This document shows, in pieces, positions 50,782 through 60,826 of a DNA stretch of 64,000 nt. Each line of letters starts with the position of its first letter. Position 1 is the stretch's first letter. Source of the DNA: Gloeocapsa sp. PCC 7428 (GTDB lineage: Bacteria > Cyanobacteriota > Cyanobacteriia > Cyanobacteriales > Chroococcidiopsidaceae); the NCBI RefSeq assembly GCF_000317555.1, contig NC_019745.1, forward strand, positions 1,922,001-1,986,000, in the 5' to 3' direction. The position numbers and the translations under genes are program-made. Under the pieces are notes generated by a model that searched no databases, had not been told where the DNA came from, and was given only the letters and a program-made list of their open reading frames with translations.

Positions 50782-53700
50782 ATGCCTGAACACAAGAATA
50801 TTCAAAGCTGTCATGCTTTCAATAGCATGAGCAAATTTTCGACTATTGTTGAACTTTTGCGTTATAGAAGCAATATACAGGGCGAACAACTCAGTTACAC
50901 GTTCTTAGCAGATGGGGAAACCCAAAGCGATCGCCTCACGTATCAAGCTCTAGATAAATGTAGTCGAGCGATCGCCTCTCAACTCCAAAGCTTAGGTTTA
51001 AGTGGAGAGCGTGCTTTACTGCTTTATCCACCAGGTTTAGAGTATCTAGCCGCCTTTTTCGGGTGTTTGTATGCTGGGGTTGTAGCAGTTCCAGCTTATC
51101 CACCACGCAACCAACGGAATACCCCCAGAATCTTAGCAATTTTAGACGATGCACAAGCAGCGATAATTCTGACTACCGCAGCCATTTTGCCGCAATTGCA
51201 ATCTTTGTTTGCCGATAAAATCAATCATATTCACTGGCTAGCTACTGATCACCTCGCTCCTGGTCTAGAAGAAGCTTGGCAAAAGCCTTTTATTAATATA
51301 GACACATTAGCCTTTCTGCAATATACATCTGGTTCTACTGGTACACCCAAAGGTGTCATGCTCAGTCATGGCAACCTACTGCACAATGCTGAGGTAACGC
51401 GCCAGTATATGGAACATACCTCTAGTAGTAAGTTTGTAACTTGGCTGCCTATTTATCATGACATGGGTTTGATTGGTGGCGTACTGCAACCTTTATATAG
51501 TGGTTTTCCTTGTATTATGCTGCCGCCAGCAGCTTTTCTCCAACGTCCTTATCGTTGGTTACAAGCAATTTCTCGTTATAGAGGAACCACCAGTGGCGCG
51601 CCTAACTTTGCTTACGAGCTTTGTATTGAAAAAATTACGCCCGAACAACGCTCAACCTTAGATTTAAGCAGTTGGAGTGTAGCTTTTAATGGTGCTGAAC
51701 CTATTCGTCAAGAAACGCTAGAGAAGTTTGCAGCCACCTTCGCTGAATGCGGTTTTCGTCCAGAAGCTTTTTATCCTTGCTATGGCATGGCAGAAGCCAC
51801 CTTAATGGTATCTGGGAGCGTCAAATCTGCGTTAGTAAGGAGCATATCTTTGCAAAAAAACGCTTTAGAACGCAACCGTCTGACTCATGCGGTTGCTAAC
51901 ACAGAGAATTCAATACAAATAGTCGGATGTGGTCGAGTTGTACCACAACAAGAAGTTGTAATTGCCAATCCAGAAACCTTAACTTTGTGTGATTCCGACC
52001 AAGTTGGGGAAATTTGGGTAGCTGGACCTAGTATTGGTCATGGTTACTGGAACCGACTAGAAGAAACTGAACAAACCTTCCACGCTTATCTACAAGACAC
52101 AAGACAAGGACCATTTTTACGGACTGGAGATTTAGGTTTTCTGCACAATGGCGAACTCTTTATAACAGGTAGAGCTAAAGATTTAATTATCATCAGAGGG
52201 CGTAATCTCTACCCACAAGATATTGAGTTAACCGCAGAGCGCAGCCATAAAACATTACGAGTAGGAAGTGTTGCGGCTTTTGCTGTAGAGGTAGAAAAAG
52301 AAGAACGACTAGTAGTTGTACAAGAATTAGAGTTTCGTGCCAAACCTGATATAGATGAAGTAACAGCTGCTATTCGCCAAGCAATCACAGAAGAACATGA
52401 AGTAGAAGTTTATGCAGTTATTTTAATCAAAGCTGGCACGATTCCCAAAACTTCTAGCGGTAAAATCCAACGTCGAGCTACCAAAGCAGGATTTTTAGCA
52501 GGTACATTAGAGGTTGTTGGTAGTAGTATTCTGGAAATTACCCAAACAACAGAACGAGAAGAAGTTCTGACAGGAAGAGAATTATTAACACTAGAACCAA
52601 AACAACGACAACAATTATTAAACTTCTATTTACAAAAGCTAGTAGCGCAGGTAATAAGAGTAAAACCTTCGCAAATAAATCTAGAGCAGCCTTTAGGTAG
52701 TTTGGGTTTAGACTCCCTAAAAGTTTTCGAGTTAAAAAACCGGATTGAGGTTGACTTTGGTGTAACTCTATCTGTAGCTAACTTCTTTGATAATACTGGT
52801 ATTAGTGAGTTAACAATCCAAATATTAGACGAAGTTAACAACCTTACTTGTGAATACTTGCCTATCTCTAAAGTAGAGACAACTACTAACCAACATCCAC
52901 TGAGCTTTACTCAACAGCAGTTGTGGTTTATCAATCAACTGCAACCTGGAACAGCTACATATAACATTCCCGTAGCTATTCATCTAACAGGATTGAATGT
53001 CCCTGCATTGGTTCGTAGCCTCAACGAAATTATTCAAAGACACGACATCTTACGAACCAGCTTTGAAGTAGTGAATGGTGAACCCGTCCAAAAAGTTGCA
53101 GATACAGTCACATTCACTTTACCAGAAGTTAATTTGTGCCATTTATCCGATGAACAGCAGCAGTCTGAAGTGCAAAAGTTATCCCGAAAAGAGGCTCAGT
53201 CATCTTTTGATTTAGGACAAGCACCTTTGTTACGGGCAAAACTGCTGTACTTGCAAGCAGAACAGTCAATATTAATTTTGACGCTGCATCATTTAGTTGG
53301 TGATGGTTGGTCAATCAAGGATTTAGTTCAAGAATTATCTGCGATTTATCAAGCTTTTGTTGATGGTAAACCCTCTTTGCTACCTCAGCTTCCTGTAAAG
53401 TACACAGATTTTGTATATTGGCAACGAAACTACTTACAAGGCGAAGTTATAGAAAGATGTTTAGCTTATTGGAAGCAGCAGTTAAACGGAAATCTACCTG
53501 TATTGCAACTACCTACTGATCGTCCCAGACCGCCAATACAAACTTTTAAAGGAGCGCAGCAGAAGTTTGTATTGTCTACAAAGTTAACTGAAGCAATCAA
53601 ACAGTTAAGCCAACGGGAAGGTGTAACCTTATTTATGACCTTGTTAGCGGCGTTTCAAACATTGCTATACCGCTATACAGATCAGGAAGATATTCTTGTC

Positions 53701-56091
53701 GGTTCACCGATTGCTAATCGCAACCGTGTTGAAATAGATCAGTTGATTGGGTGCTTTGTCAATAATTTAGTATTGCGTACTAATCTAGAAGGAAATCCCA
53801 CATTTACAGAATTGTTGGGGCGAGTACGAAAGGTAGCAATTGATGCTTATACTCATCAAGATTTACCTTTTGAGAAGTTAGTAGAAGCATTACAACCAAA
53901 TCGGGATTTAAGCTATAATCCACTGTTTCAGGTGATGTTTGTGCTTCAGAATTCTGCATCAAATAGCATTTGGAAAACTGAGGAAATTGAAACAGGGACA
54001 GCTAAGTTTGATATCCTGTTATCAATGATTGATAGTGAAGAAAGATTAACAGGGACACTAGAATATAACACCGATTTATTTAATCCAGATACGATAATTA
54101 GAATGGTTGGGCATTTCCAAACCATGCTAGGGGGTATAGTTAGTGATTCTAACCAGCCTATTGCCGAGTTACCAATATTGACTTTTGCTGAACGTCAGAC
54201 GCTACTAGAAGACTGGAACAACACTCAGGTTAATTATCCTCAAGAAGCTTGCATTCATAACTTGTTTGAGGCGCAGGTAGAAAAAAGACCAGACGCGATC
54301 GCTCTCATTTTTGCTAATGTAGAACTTACCTATCGAGAGTTAAACAATCGAGCCAATCAACTAGCTCACTACCTACAAAATTTAGGTGTGAAACCAGAAA
54401 TGCTAGTTGGAATCTGCATGGAACGCGCTATCGAAATGGTAGTGGGAATTTTAGCAATTATGAAAGCTGGTGGTGCGTATCTACCGCTAGATCCTACCTA
54501 TCCTCAAGAGCGTTTGGCATTCATGCTAGAAGATGCTCAACTATCATTGTTGCTAGTGCAACCGCATCTAGTCGATGAACTACCACCACACGAAGCCAAA
54601 GTAGTAATTATAGACGCTGATGGTGCAGCCTTCGCTGACTACAACCAAGCTAATTTAGTTAGTCATACAGAACTAGAAAACGCAGCCTATGTCATTTATA
54701 CTTCTGGTTCCACAGGAAAACCAAAAGGCGCGATTAACACGCACAAAGGTCTTTGCAACCGCTTAATATGGATGCAGGAAACTTATCAATTAACATCAAG
54801 CGATCGCGTTTTACAAAAAACACCCTTCAGTTTTGATGTCTCCGTTTGGGAATTCTTCTGGACTCTCTTTACTGGTGCAACTTTAGTCATAGCGAAGCCA
54901 GGTGGACATCAAGATGCAAGCTATTTAGTCCAACTCATCGGTCAACAGCAAATTACGACATTGCACTTTGTTCCTTCAATGCTGCAAGTGTTTTTAGAGG
55001 AACCAGAACTAGAAAAGTGCCGTAGTCTTAAACGTGTAATTTGTAGTGGTGAAGCACTACCCTTAGAACTACAAAAACGCTTCTTTGAGCGTTTGGATGC
55101 AGAATTACACAATCTCTACGGTCCTACAGAAGCAGCAATTGATGTGACTTCTTGGAAATGTCAAAAAAATAGCAACGCGAAAATAGTTCCTATCGGTCGT
55201 CCTATCGCTAACATCCAGATATATATATTAGACAATTATTTGCAACCTGTTCCAATTGGTATTCCTGGTGAGTTACATATTGGTGGTGTAGGTTTAGCAA
55301 GAGGCTATCTAAATCGACAAGAATTGACGAGCGAAAAGTTTATTTCTAGCCCGTTTTATCCTACCAAACGTCTTTATAAAACAGGAGATTTAGCTCGTTA
55401 CCTTCCAGATGGCAGTATTGAATACTTGGGAAGAATTGACCGTCAAATTAAACTGCGCGGTTGCCGTATTGAAATAGGAGAAATTGAAACAGTTATAGCC
55501 CAATATTCTCATGTACGAGAAACAGTAGTCATTACTAATGAAAATCGTCTTATTGCTTATGTGGTTCCTCATCAAAAAACACCCTTTTCTATCAATGAAT
55601 TAAGGCATTTACTTAAGGTAAAACTGCCTGAATATATGATTCCTGCTGCCTTTGTAGTTTTAGAATCCTTACCGCTTACACCTAATGGCAAAGTAGACCT
55701 TCGTGCTTTACCTGCGCCTGGTAACTTGCGTCCAGAATTAGCCAATAACTATCAAGCTCCTCAATCTGAAGTAGAAAAATTAATAGCTAAGGTTTGGAAA
55801 CAGGTACTACAGCTAGAAACAGTAGGTGTTGATGATAATTTCTTTGATCTTGGCGGACATTCTTTGCTGGCAGTAAAGGTAAACAATAAACTCAGAGAAA
55901 TTTGGAACCGCAATTTATCAGTTGTAGAAATTTTTCAGTATCCAACTATTAGATCGCTAGCAGAACATTTAAGCCAAGAAGAAGTACCTGTTTATTTACA
56001 AGCTGTACATGACCGAGTTAAAAAGCAAATAGAAGCCCGAAGTCAACAAAAAGAACTATTAAGGAAACGACGAAAGAAATTGAATAATTAG
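50782..56091 (+). CDS. Hybrid synthetase: fatty acyl-AMP ligase, ACP, NRPS module (C-A-PCP), serine-type
   Basis: A 1769-residue starter synthetase. Residues about 1-590 are a fatty acyl-AMP ligase (LQYTSGSTGTPKGVML, WLPIYHDMGLIGG, FYPCYGMAEATLMVSG). An ACP follows, with its phosphopantetheine Ser645 (LGLDSLKV). A condensation domain (about 690-1130) has HHLVGDG with His837. The adenylation domain (about 1155-1680) has TSGSTGKPKG at 1307 and pocket residues D, V, W, H, I, S, L, I, D, K, the serine code. A PCP has Ser1694 (GGHSLLA). It should activate a fatty acid as its adenylate, load it on the ACP and join it to serine. There is no epimerase or thioesterase. I use the ATG at 50782; a GTG lies four codons upstream. 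Confidence 0.93.
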   Translation: MPEHKNIQSCHAFNSMSKFSTIVELLRYRSNIQGEQLSYTFLADGETQSDRLTYQALDKCSRAIASQLQSLGLSGERALLLYPPGLEYLAAFFGCLYAGVVAVPAYPPRNQRNTPRILAILDDAQAAIILTTAAILPQLQSLFADKINHIHWLATDHLAPGLEEAWQKPFINIDTLAFLQYTSGSTGTPKGVMLSHGNLLHNAEVTRQYMEHTSSSKFVTWLPIYHDMGLIGGVLQPLYSGFPCIMLPPAAFLQRPYRWLQAISRYRGTTSGAPNFAYELCIEKITPEQRSTLDLSSWSVAFNGAEPIRQETLEKFAATFAECGFRPEAFYPCYGMAEATLMVSGSVKSALVRSISLQKNALERNRLTHAVANTENSIQIVGCGRVVPQQEVVIANPETLTLCDSDQVGEIWVAGPSIGHGYWNRLEETEQTFHAYLQDTRQGPFLRTGDLGFLHNGELFITGRAKDLIIIRGRNLYPQDIELTAERSHKTLRVGSVAAFAVEVEKEERLVVVQELEFRAKPDIDEVTAAIRQAITEEHEVEVYAVILIKAGTIPKTSSGKIQRRATKAGFLAGTLEVVGSSILEITQTTEREEVLTGRELLTLEPKQRQQLLNFYLQKLVAQVIRVKPSQINLEQPLGSLGLDSLKVFELKNRIEVDFGVTLSVANFFDNTGISELTIQILDEVNNLTCEYLPISKVETTTNQHPLSFTQQQLWFINQLQPGTATYNIPVAIHLTGLNVPALVRSLNEIIQRHDILRTSFEVVNGEPVQKVADTVTFTLPEVNLCHLSDEQQQSEVQKLSRKEAQSSFDLGQAPLLRAKLLYLQAEQSILILTLHHLVGDGWSIKDLVQELSAIYQAFVDGKPSLLPQLPVKYTDFVYWQRNYLQGEVIERCLAYWKQQLNGNLPVLQLPTDRPRPPIQTFKGAQQKFVLSTKLTEAIKQLSQREGVTLFMTLLAAFQTLLYRYTDQEDILVGSPIANRNRVEIDQLIGCFVNNLVLRTNLEGNPTFTELLGRVRKVAIDAYTHQDLPFEKLVEALQPNRDLSYNPLFQVMFVLQNSASNSIWKTEEIETGTAKFDILLSMIDSEERLTGTLEYNTDLFNPDTIIRMVGHFQTMLGGIVSDSNQPIAELPILTFAERQTLLEDWNNTQVNYPQEACIHNLFEAQVEKRPDAIALIFANVELTYRELNNRANQLAHYLQNLGVKPEMLVGICMERAIEMVVGILAIMKAGGAYLPLDPTYPQERLAFMLEDAQLSLLLVQPHLVDELPPHEAKVVIIDADGAAFADYNQANLVSHTELENAAYVIYTSGSTGKPKGAINTHKGLCNRLIWMQETYQLTSSDRVLQKTPFSFDVSVWEFFWTLFTGATLVIAKPGGHQDASYLVQLIGQQQITTLHFVPSMLQVFLEEPELEKCRSLKRVICSGEALPLELQKRFFERLDAELHNLYGPTEAAIDVTSWKCQKNSNAKIVPIGRPIANIQIYILDNYLQPVPIGIPGELHIGGVGLARGYLNRQELTSEKFISSPFYPTKRLYKTGDLARYLPDGSIEYLGRIDRQIKLRGCRIEIGEIETVIAQYSHVRETVVITNENRLIAYVVPHQKTPFSINELRHLLKVKLPEYMIPAAFVVLESLPLTPNGKVDLRALPAPGNLRPELANNYQAPQSEVEKLIAKVWKQVLQLETVGVDDNFFDLGGHSLLAVKVNNKLREIWNRNLSVVEIFQYPTIRSLAEHLSQEEVPVYLQAVHDRVKKQIEARSQQKELLRKRRKKLNN

Positions 56092-56140
56092 GTTGTTCTC
56101 TCAAGCAGAATTAACTACTAATAGAGTAAGGTAAATATTT

Positions 56141-59100
56141 ATGGATATCACTGCTAATCCTGAAGAAATTGCCATTATTGGTATATCAGGGCGTTTTCCT
56201 AAAGCTAAGAATATTGCAGAGTTCTGGCAAAATTTATGTGATGGAGTTGAGGCAATCTCTCAATTCAGCGATGAAGAATTAGTTGCTGCTGGGGTAGAGC
56301 TATCATTGCTAAATAATCCTAACTATATAAAAGCGGGTGCAGTATTAGAAGATATAGATTTATTTGATGCTGGTTTCTTTGGCTTTAACCCTAAAGAAGT
56401 AGAAATGACTGATCCGCAACATCGGTTATTTTTAGAATGTGCCTGGGAAGCTTTAGAAAATGCTGGCTATGATGCGCAAAGATGCGAAAGCCGAATTGGG
56501 GTTTATGCTGGTGCTAGTTTAAATAATTATTTAACTTTTAATTTAAATAGCGATCAAATTGGTTCAGCCTATAGTTTCCAAAAACTTATTGGAAATGATA
56601 AAGATTTTTTGTCTACTCGCGTTTCCTACAAGTTAAATTTGACTGGACCAAGTCTCACTATACAAACGGCTTGTTCGACTTCCTTGGTGGCAACTGCTTT
56701 AGCTTGCCAAAGCTTACTCAATTATCAATGCGATATGGCTTTGGCTGGTGGGGCTTCGATTCGTGTACCCCAAAAAACAGGGTATTTACATCAAGAAGGG
56801 GGTATATTATCACCTGATGGTCATTGTCGCGCCTTTGATGCCAAAGCAAGAGGGACAATTATTGGTAATGGCGTGGGAGTGGTGCTATTAAAGCGATTAT
56901 CAGAAGCGATCGCAGATGGCGACTATATATATGCTGTGATTAAAGGTAGTGCCATCAATAACGATGGTTCTGGTAAGGTGGGCTACACGGCACCCAGCGT
57001 CAACGGACAAGCAGAAGCGATCGCCGAAGCAATAGCCCTAGCTGATATTGAACCTGAAACAATCACCTATATTGAAACTCATGGAACAGGAACCGCTTTA
57101 GGCGATCCCATCGAAATCTCTGCGTTGACAAATGTTTTTCGGGCTGAGACAGAGAAAAAAGGTTTCTGTGCAATCGGTTCTATCAAAACAAATATTGGAC
57201 ATTTAGACGCTGCTGCTGGAGTTACTGGTTTAATTAAAACGACCTTGGCTTTAAAACATAAGTTGATTCCTCCCAGCTTAAATTTTGAGGAGCCTAACCC
57301 AGAAATTGATTTTGCTAATAGTCCTTTCTATGTCAATACCAAGCTGACCCAATGGAATGCAACTTCTACACCACGTCGCGCGGGAGTGAGTTCTCTAGGT
57401 ATTGGAGGAACTAATGCTCATGTCATTCTAGAAGAAGCTCCTTCTTTAAGAGAGCAGGAGAGCAGAAGAGCAGGGGAACCAGTGCGGTGCAAAGCTTCCC
57501 TCCGTTGTAGCAACTGGCGTGAGCAGGAGAGAAATTATCAGTTGCTGGTACTTTCGGCTAAGACGGATTCGGCTTTAGAAACTGCTACTAAAAATTTGGC
57601 TCAACATCTTACACAGCATCCTGAGTTGAAGTTGGCAGATGTAGCTTATACATTGCAGGTAGGACGTGGAGTCTTCAATTATCGCCGTGCGGTGATTTGC
57701 CAAAATACCCAAGAAGCAATAAAAGCATTAGAAACTATAGATCCTCAACAGGTATTAACTCACTTTGAGGAATCAACGCAACGCTCTATTACCTTTATGT
57801 TTCCTGGACAGGGCGCACAGTATGTAAATATGGGGCGGGAACTGTATCAGATTCCAACATTCCGCGAACAGGTAGAGCGTTGTTGTCTACTACTCGAACC
57901 ACATTTAGGCTTAGATTTACATTCAGTTATCTATCCACAAGAATCTGAAAAACAAACAGCAGCAGAACAACTCAAGCAAACGCAGTTTGCACAACCAGCA
58001 TTGTTTGTAATTGAGTATGCTTTGGCTCAACTGTGGATGTCTTGGGGTATTTCTCCACAAGCGATGATTGGTCACAGTATTGGAGAATATGTAGCCGCAA
58101 CTCTTGCTGGTGTGATGAGTTTGGAAGATGCGTTAACTTTGGTTGCTGTGCGTGGGCGACTAATGCAGCAAATGTCAACAGGTGTAATGCTTTCTGTTTC
58201 CGCATCAGCAGCAGAGGTTGAAACTTTTCTCAACGAAGATTTAGCTTTAGCTGCTTGTAATGCACCTTCCTTATGTGTAGTTTCAGGAAGTTATGACGCA
58301 GTAGACAAGATTGCCCAAAAGCTTACAGCCAAAGGGATAGAATATCGTCGTTTGCATACTTCCCATGCTTTTCACTCGCACATGATGGAACCGATGTTAA
58401 AACCATTCATGGCGGAATTGAAAAAAGTACAACTCAATCCTCCTCAAATTAAATTTATTTCTAATTTGACGGGTACTTGGATTACAGCAGACGAAGCAAT
58501 ATCTCCAGATTATTGGGCGCAGCATTTACGTCAAACAGTACAGTTTTCATCTGGTCTATCAGTCTTGTTGGAGGAAAGCGAACAGCTACGCTGCGCCCCA
58601 GGCGATCGCATACTTTTAGAAGTTGGACCAGGGCGTACTTTGTGTACTCTCGTCAAACAACACGCTCAACAAGCAGCAGGACAAGTTGTCTTACCTTCTT
58701 TACGTCATCCCCAAGAAGAAAAATCAGATGTTAATTTCTTGCTTGACATTTTAGGGCGATTGTGGTTAGCAGGAGTTGAGATAAATTGGTCTGGTTTTTA
58801 TACTCACGAACAACGTTATCGTGTACCTTTACCGACTTATCCCTTTGAACGTCAGCGTTACTGGATTGAGCCAGAAATACAAACTCAAGTATTTGATAAA
58901 GGTGAAAGCAAGCAAGGTAAAAAACCTAATCTTACTGATTGGTTTTATATCCCATCTTGGAAACGAGTTCCTCTCGTCAAAACAAAAGATATTACCTCTC
59001 ATTGTTCTCTAATTTTTATAGACGAATATGGCGTAGGCTCAGAACTTGTTCAACACTTACAACAACTTGGACAGGAGATAATTACTGTCAAAGTAGGAGA

Positions 59101-60796
59101 AAAATTTCATCAACTTGACCGCAATACATACGCGATAAATCCCAATCAAGCAGATGATTATTATAAATTGCTGCTCCAGTTAAGAGAACAAGGTAAAACT
59201 CTCAAAACAATTACCCATCTGTGGAGCCTTACCCAATCACAAATTTTATCTTGGGAAGCGACTCAAAATCTAGGGTTCTACAGTCTTGTTTACCTAGCAC
59301 AAGCGATTGTACAACAGCAGATAAGCGATACGATTGAACTTTTAGTGATTGCTAATTATCTGTACGACATTACGGGAAATGAAAAATTATATCCTGAAAA
59401 AGCAACTATATTGGGTGCGTGCAAAGTCATTCCTCAAGAATATCCAAATATCAGATGTCGTCTGGCTGATATTTTACTGCCCACATCAACAAGCGAAGAT
59501 ATCATAAAACAATTATTGGCAGAATTAACAGCAGAATCAGAAGATTTAATAATTGCCTACCGTAATAATTACCGTTGGGTACAAACATTTGAATCTGTTG
59601 CATTAGAATCAGCTACCGAAGACAAAATCCGGTTACGAACAGACGGAGTTTACCTAATTACAGGTGGTATGGGAGGTATGGGTTTAACCTTCGCTGAATA
59701 CCTAGCCAAAACCGTACAAGCCAAATTGATTTTATTAGGGCGTTCTCTGCCATCTGACAATGAAAAAATAAAACAATTAGAAGCATTAGGCGCAGAAGTA
59801 TTGGTAGTGGCTGCTGATGTAACAAATGAGGAACAAATGCAGAGTGCGATCGCGCAATCTTTAGAACGTTTTGGTACAATTCACGGTGTTATCCATGCTG
59901 CTGGTATTGCTGGTGCTGGGATGGTTCAACTTAAAACACCAGAAATTGCCGAAAAAGTTTTTGCACCCAAAGTTCAAGGAACAATAACTCTTAATAATAT
60001 TCTCAAAAACATCAACTTAGACTTTTTAGTTCTTTGTTCATCCTTAAGTGCAATTCAAGGAGGATTTGGACAGGTAGACTATTGTGCTGCTAATATTTTC
60101 TTAGATGCTTTTGCTCATTGGAATACAACAAGAAATAACCAATTTACAATTGCAATTAACTGGAACACTTGGCAACAAGTTGGGATGGCAGTTAATACTG
60201 ATGTTCCTGATGAAATTAAAAATTGGCGTGAAGAAAGTTTAAAAAATGCTATTCTCCCAGCAGAAGGAGTAGAAGTTTTTAGCCGCATTTTAGCTAACTC
60301 CCTACCTCAAGTTATAGTTTCCACCCAAGATCTACAAGTAGGACTTGAGCAACTTCACCAATTAGTTTTATCTTTATCTCTTGCTCAAAAACCAATAAAT
60401 TCTTGCCAAGTATCTGCTAGCAGACATTCGCGCACTCTCCAAGAAAGTACTTATGTAGAACCTCGTAACGAAATTGAACAAACTATTGCCAATATATGGA
60501 AAGAACTCATCGGAATTGAAAAAGTAGGAGTTCATGACAACTTCTTTGAATTAGGAGGACATTCTCTCCTAGCAGTTCAAACTATTTCTCGCCTCAGAGA
60601 AGCCTTTCAAGTCGAGTTACCACTGCGTACTCTTCTATTTGATGCGCCTACAGTTAGCGAATTAGCTCATGTCATTGTCGAGAAACAACCCCAATCAGAA
60701 GAACTTGATGAAATCGCAAACCTCTTAGCAGAAGTAGAAAATCTCTCCTTTGAAGAACTCCAACAACAACTAGTCCACGAATCACCCGTTAGTTAA
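56141..60796 (+). CDS. Type I polyketide synthase module (KS-AT-KR-ACP)
   Basis: A 1551-residue module. The ketosynthase (about 8-430) has Cys178 (TACSTSL), His314 (ETHGTGT) and His354 (NIGHLD). The acyltransferase (about 535-860) has Ser646 (GHSIGE) and HAFH at 742-745, typical of malonyl-CoA. The ketoreductase (about 1165-1350) has GGMGGMG and Tyr1314 (YCAAN). The ACP has Ser1475. There is no dehydratase, enoylreductase or methyltransferase. It should extend the acyl-serine by two carbons and reduce the ketone, giving a gamma-amino-beta-hydroxy acid. About 27 codons between KS and AT are repeat-derived (57449-57531). AAGG precedes the ATG, 50 bases after the synthetase gene. Confidence 0.94.
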   Translation: MDITANPEEIAIIGISGRFPKAKNIAEFWQNLCDGVEAISQFSDEELVAAGVELSLLNNPNYIKAGAVLEDIDLFDAGFFGFNPKEVEMTDPQHRLFLECAWEALENAGYDAQRCESRIGVYAGASLNNYLTFNLNSDQIGSAYSFQKLIGNDKDFLSTRVSYKLNLTGPSLTIQTACSTSLVATALACQSLLNYQCDMALAGGASIRVPQKTGYLHQEGGILSPDGHCRAFDAKARGTIIGNGVGVVLLKRLSEAIADGDYIYAVIKGSAINNDGSGKVGYTAPSVNGQAEAIAEAIALADIEPETITYIETHGTGTALGDPIEISALTNVFRAETEKKGFCAIGSIKTNIGHLDAAAGVTGLIKTTLALKHKLIPPSLNFEEPNPEIDFANSPFYVNTKLTQWNATSTPRRAGVSSLGIGGTNAHVILEEAPSLREQESRRAGEPVRCKASLRCSNWREQERNYQLLVLSAKTDSALETATKNLAQHLTQHPELKLADVAYTLQVGRGVFNYRRAVICQNTQEAIKALETIDPQQVLTHFEESTQRSITFMFPGQGAQYVNMGRELYQIPTFREQVERCCLLLEPHLGLDLHSVIYPQESEKQTAAEQLKQTQFAQPALFVIEYALAQLWMSWGISPQAMIGHSIGEYVAATLAGVMSLEDALTLVAVRGRLMQQMSTGVMLSVSASAAEVETFLNEDLALAACNAPSLCVVSGSYDAVDKIAQKLTAKGIEYRRLHTSHAFHSHMMEPMLKPFMAELKKVQLNPPQIKFISNLTGTWITADEAISPDYWAQHLRQTVQFSSGLSVLLEESEQLRCAPGDRILLEVGPGRTLCTLVKQHAQQAAGQVVLPSLRHPQEEKSDVNFLLDILGRLWLAGVEINWSGFYTHEQRYRVPLPTYPFERQRYWIEPEIQTQVFDKGESKQGKKPNLTDWFYIPSWKRVPLVKTKDITSHCSLIFIDEYGVGSELVQHLQQLGQEIITVKVGEKFHQLDRNTYAINPNQADDYYKLLLQLREQGKTLKTITHLWSLTQSQILSWEATQNLGFYSLVYLAQAIVQQQISDTIELLVIANYLYDITGNEKLYPEKATILGACKVIPQEYPNIRCRLADILLPTSTSEDIIKQLLAELTAESEDLIIAYRNNYRWVQTFESVALESATEDKIRLRTDGVYLITGGMGGMGLTFAEYLAKTVQAKLILLGRSLPSDNEKIKQLEALGAEVLVVAADVTNEEQMQSAIAQSLERFGTIHGVIHAAGIAGAGMVQLKTPEIAEKVFAPKVQGTITLNNILKNINLDFLVLCSSLSAIQGGFGQVDYCAANIFLDAFAHWNTTRNNQFTIAINWNTWQQVGMAVNTDVPDEIKNWREESLKNAILPAEGVEVFSRILANSLPQVIVSTQDLQVGLEQLHQLVLSLSLAQKPINSCQVSASRHSRTLQESTYVEPRNEIEQTIANIWKELIGIEKVGVHDNFFELGGHSLLAVQTISRLREAFQVELPLRTLLFDAPTVSELAHVIVEKQPQSEELDEIANLLAEVENLSFEELQQQLVHESPVS
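57449..57531 (+). repeat. In-frame dispersed repeat in the PKS KS-AT linker
   Basis: GAGAGCAGGAGAGCAG, then GGGGAACCAGTGCGGTGC, then CAACTGGCGT and GAGCAGGAGAG, encode an Arg/Glu-rich stretch (REQESRRAGEPVRCKAS ...) between the KS and AT domains. Its reverse complement contains the ACGCCAGT ... CAACGG element of the intergenic repeats at 32688 and 47042. The reading frame stays open. Confidence 0.7.
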
Positions 60797-60826
60797 ATCA
60801 ACTTTATTTTTGTATGCCATAACGAT

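Noticed and set aside
60420-60796. Thioesterase or release domain at the end of the PKS
   Set aside because: After the ACP there is only a short acidic tail with no GxSxG motif.
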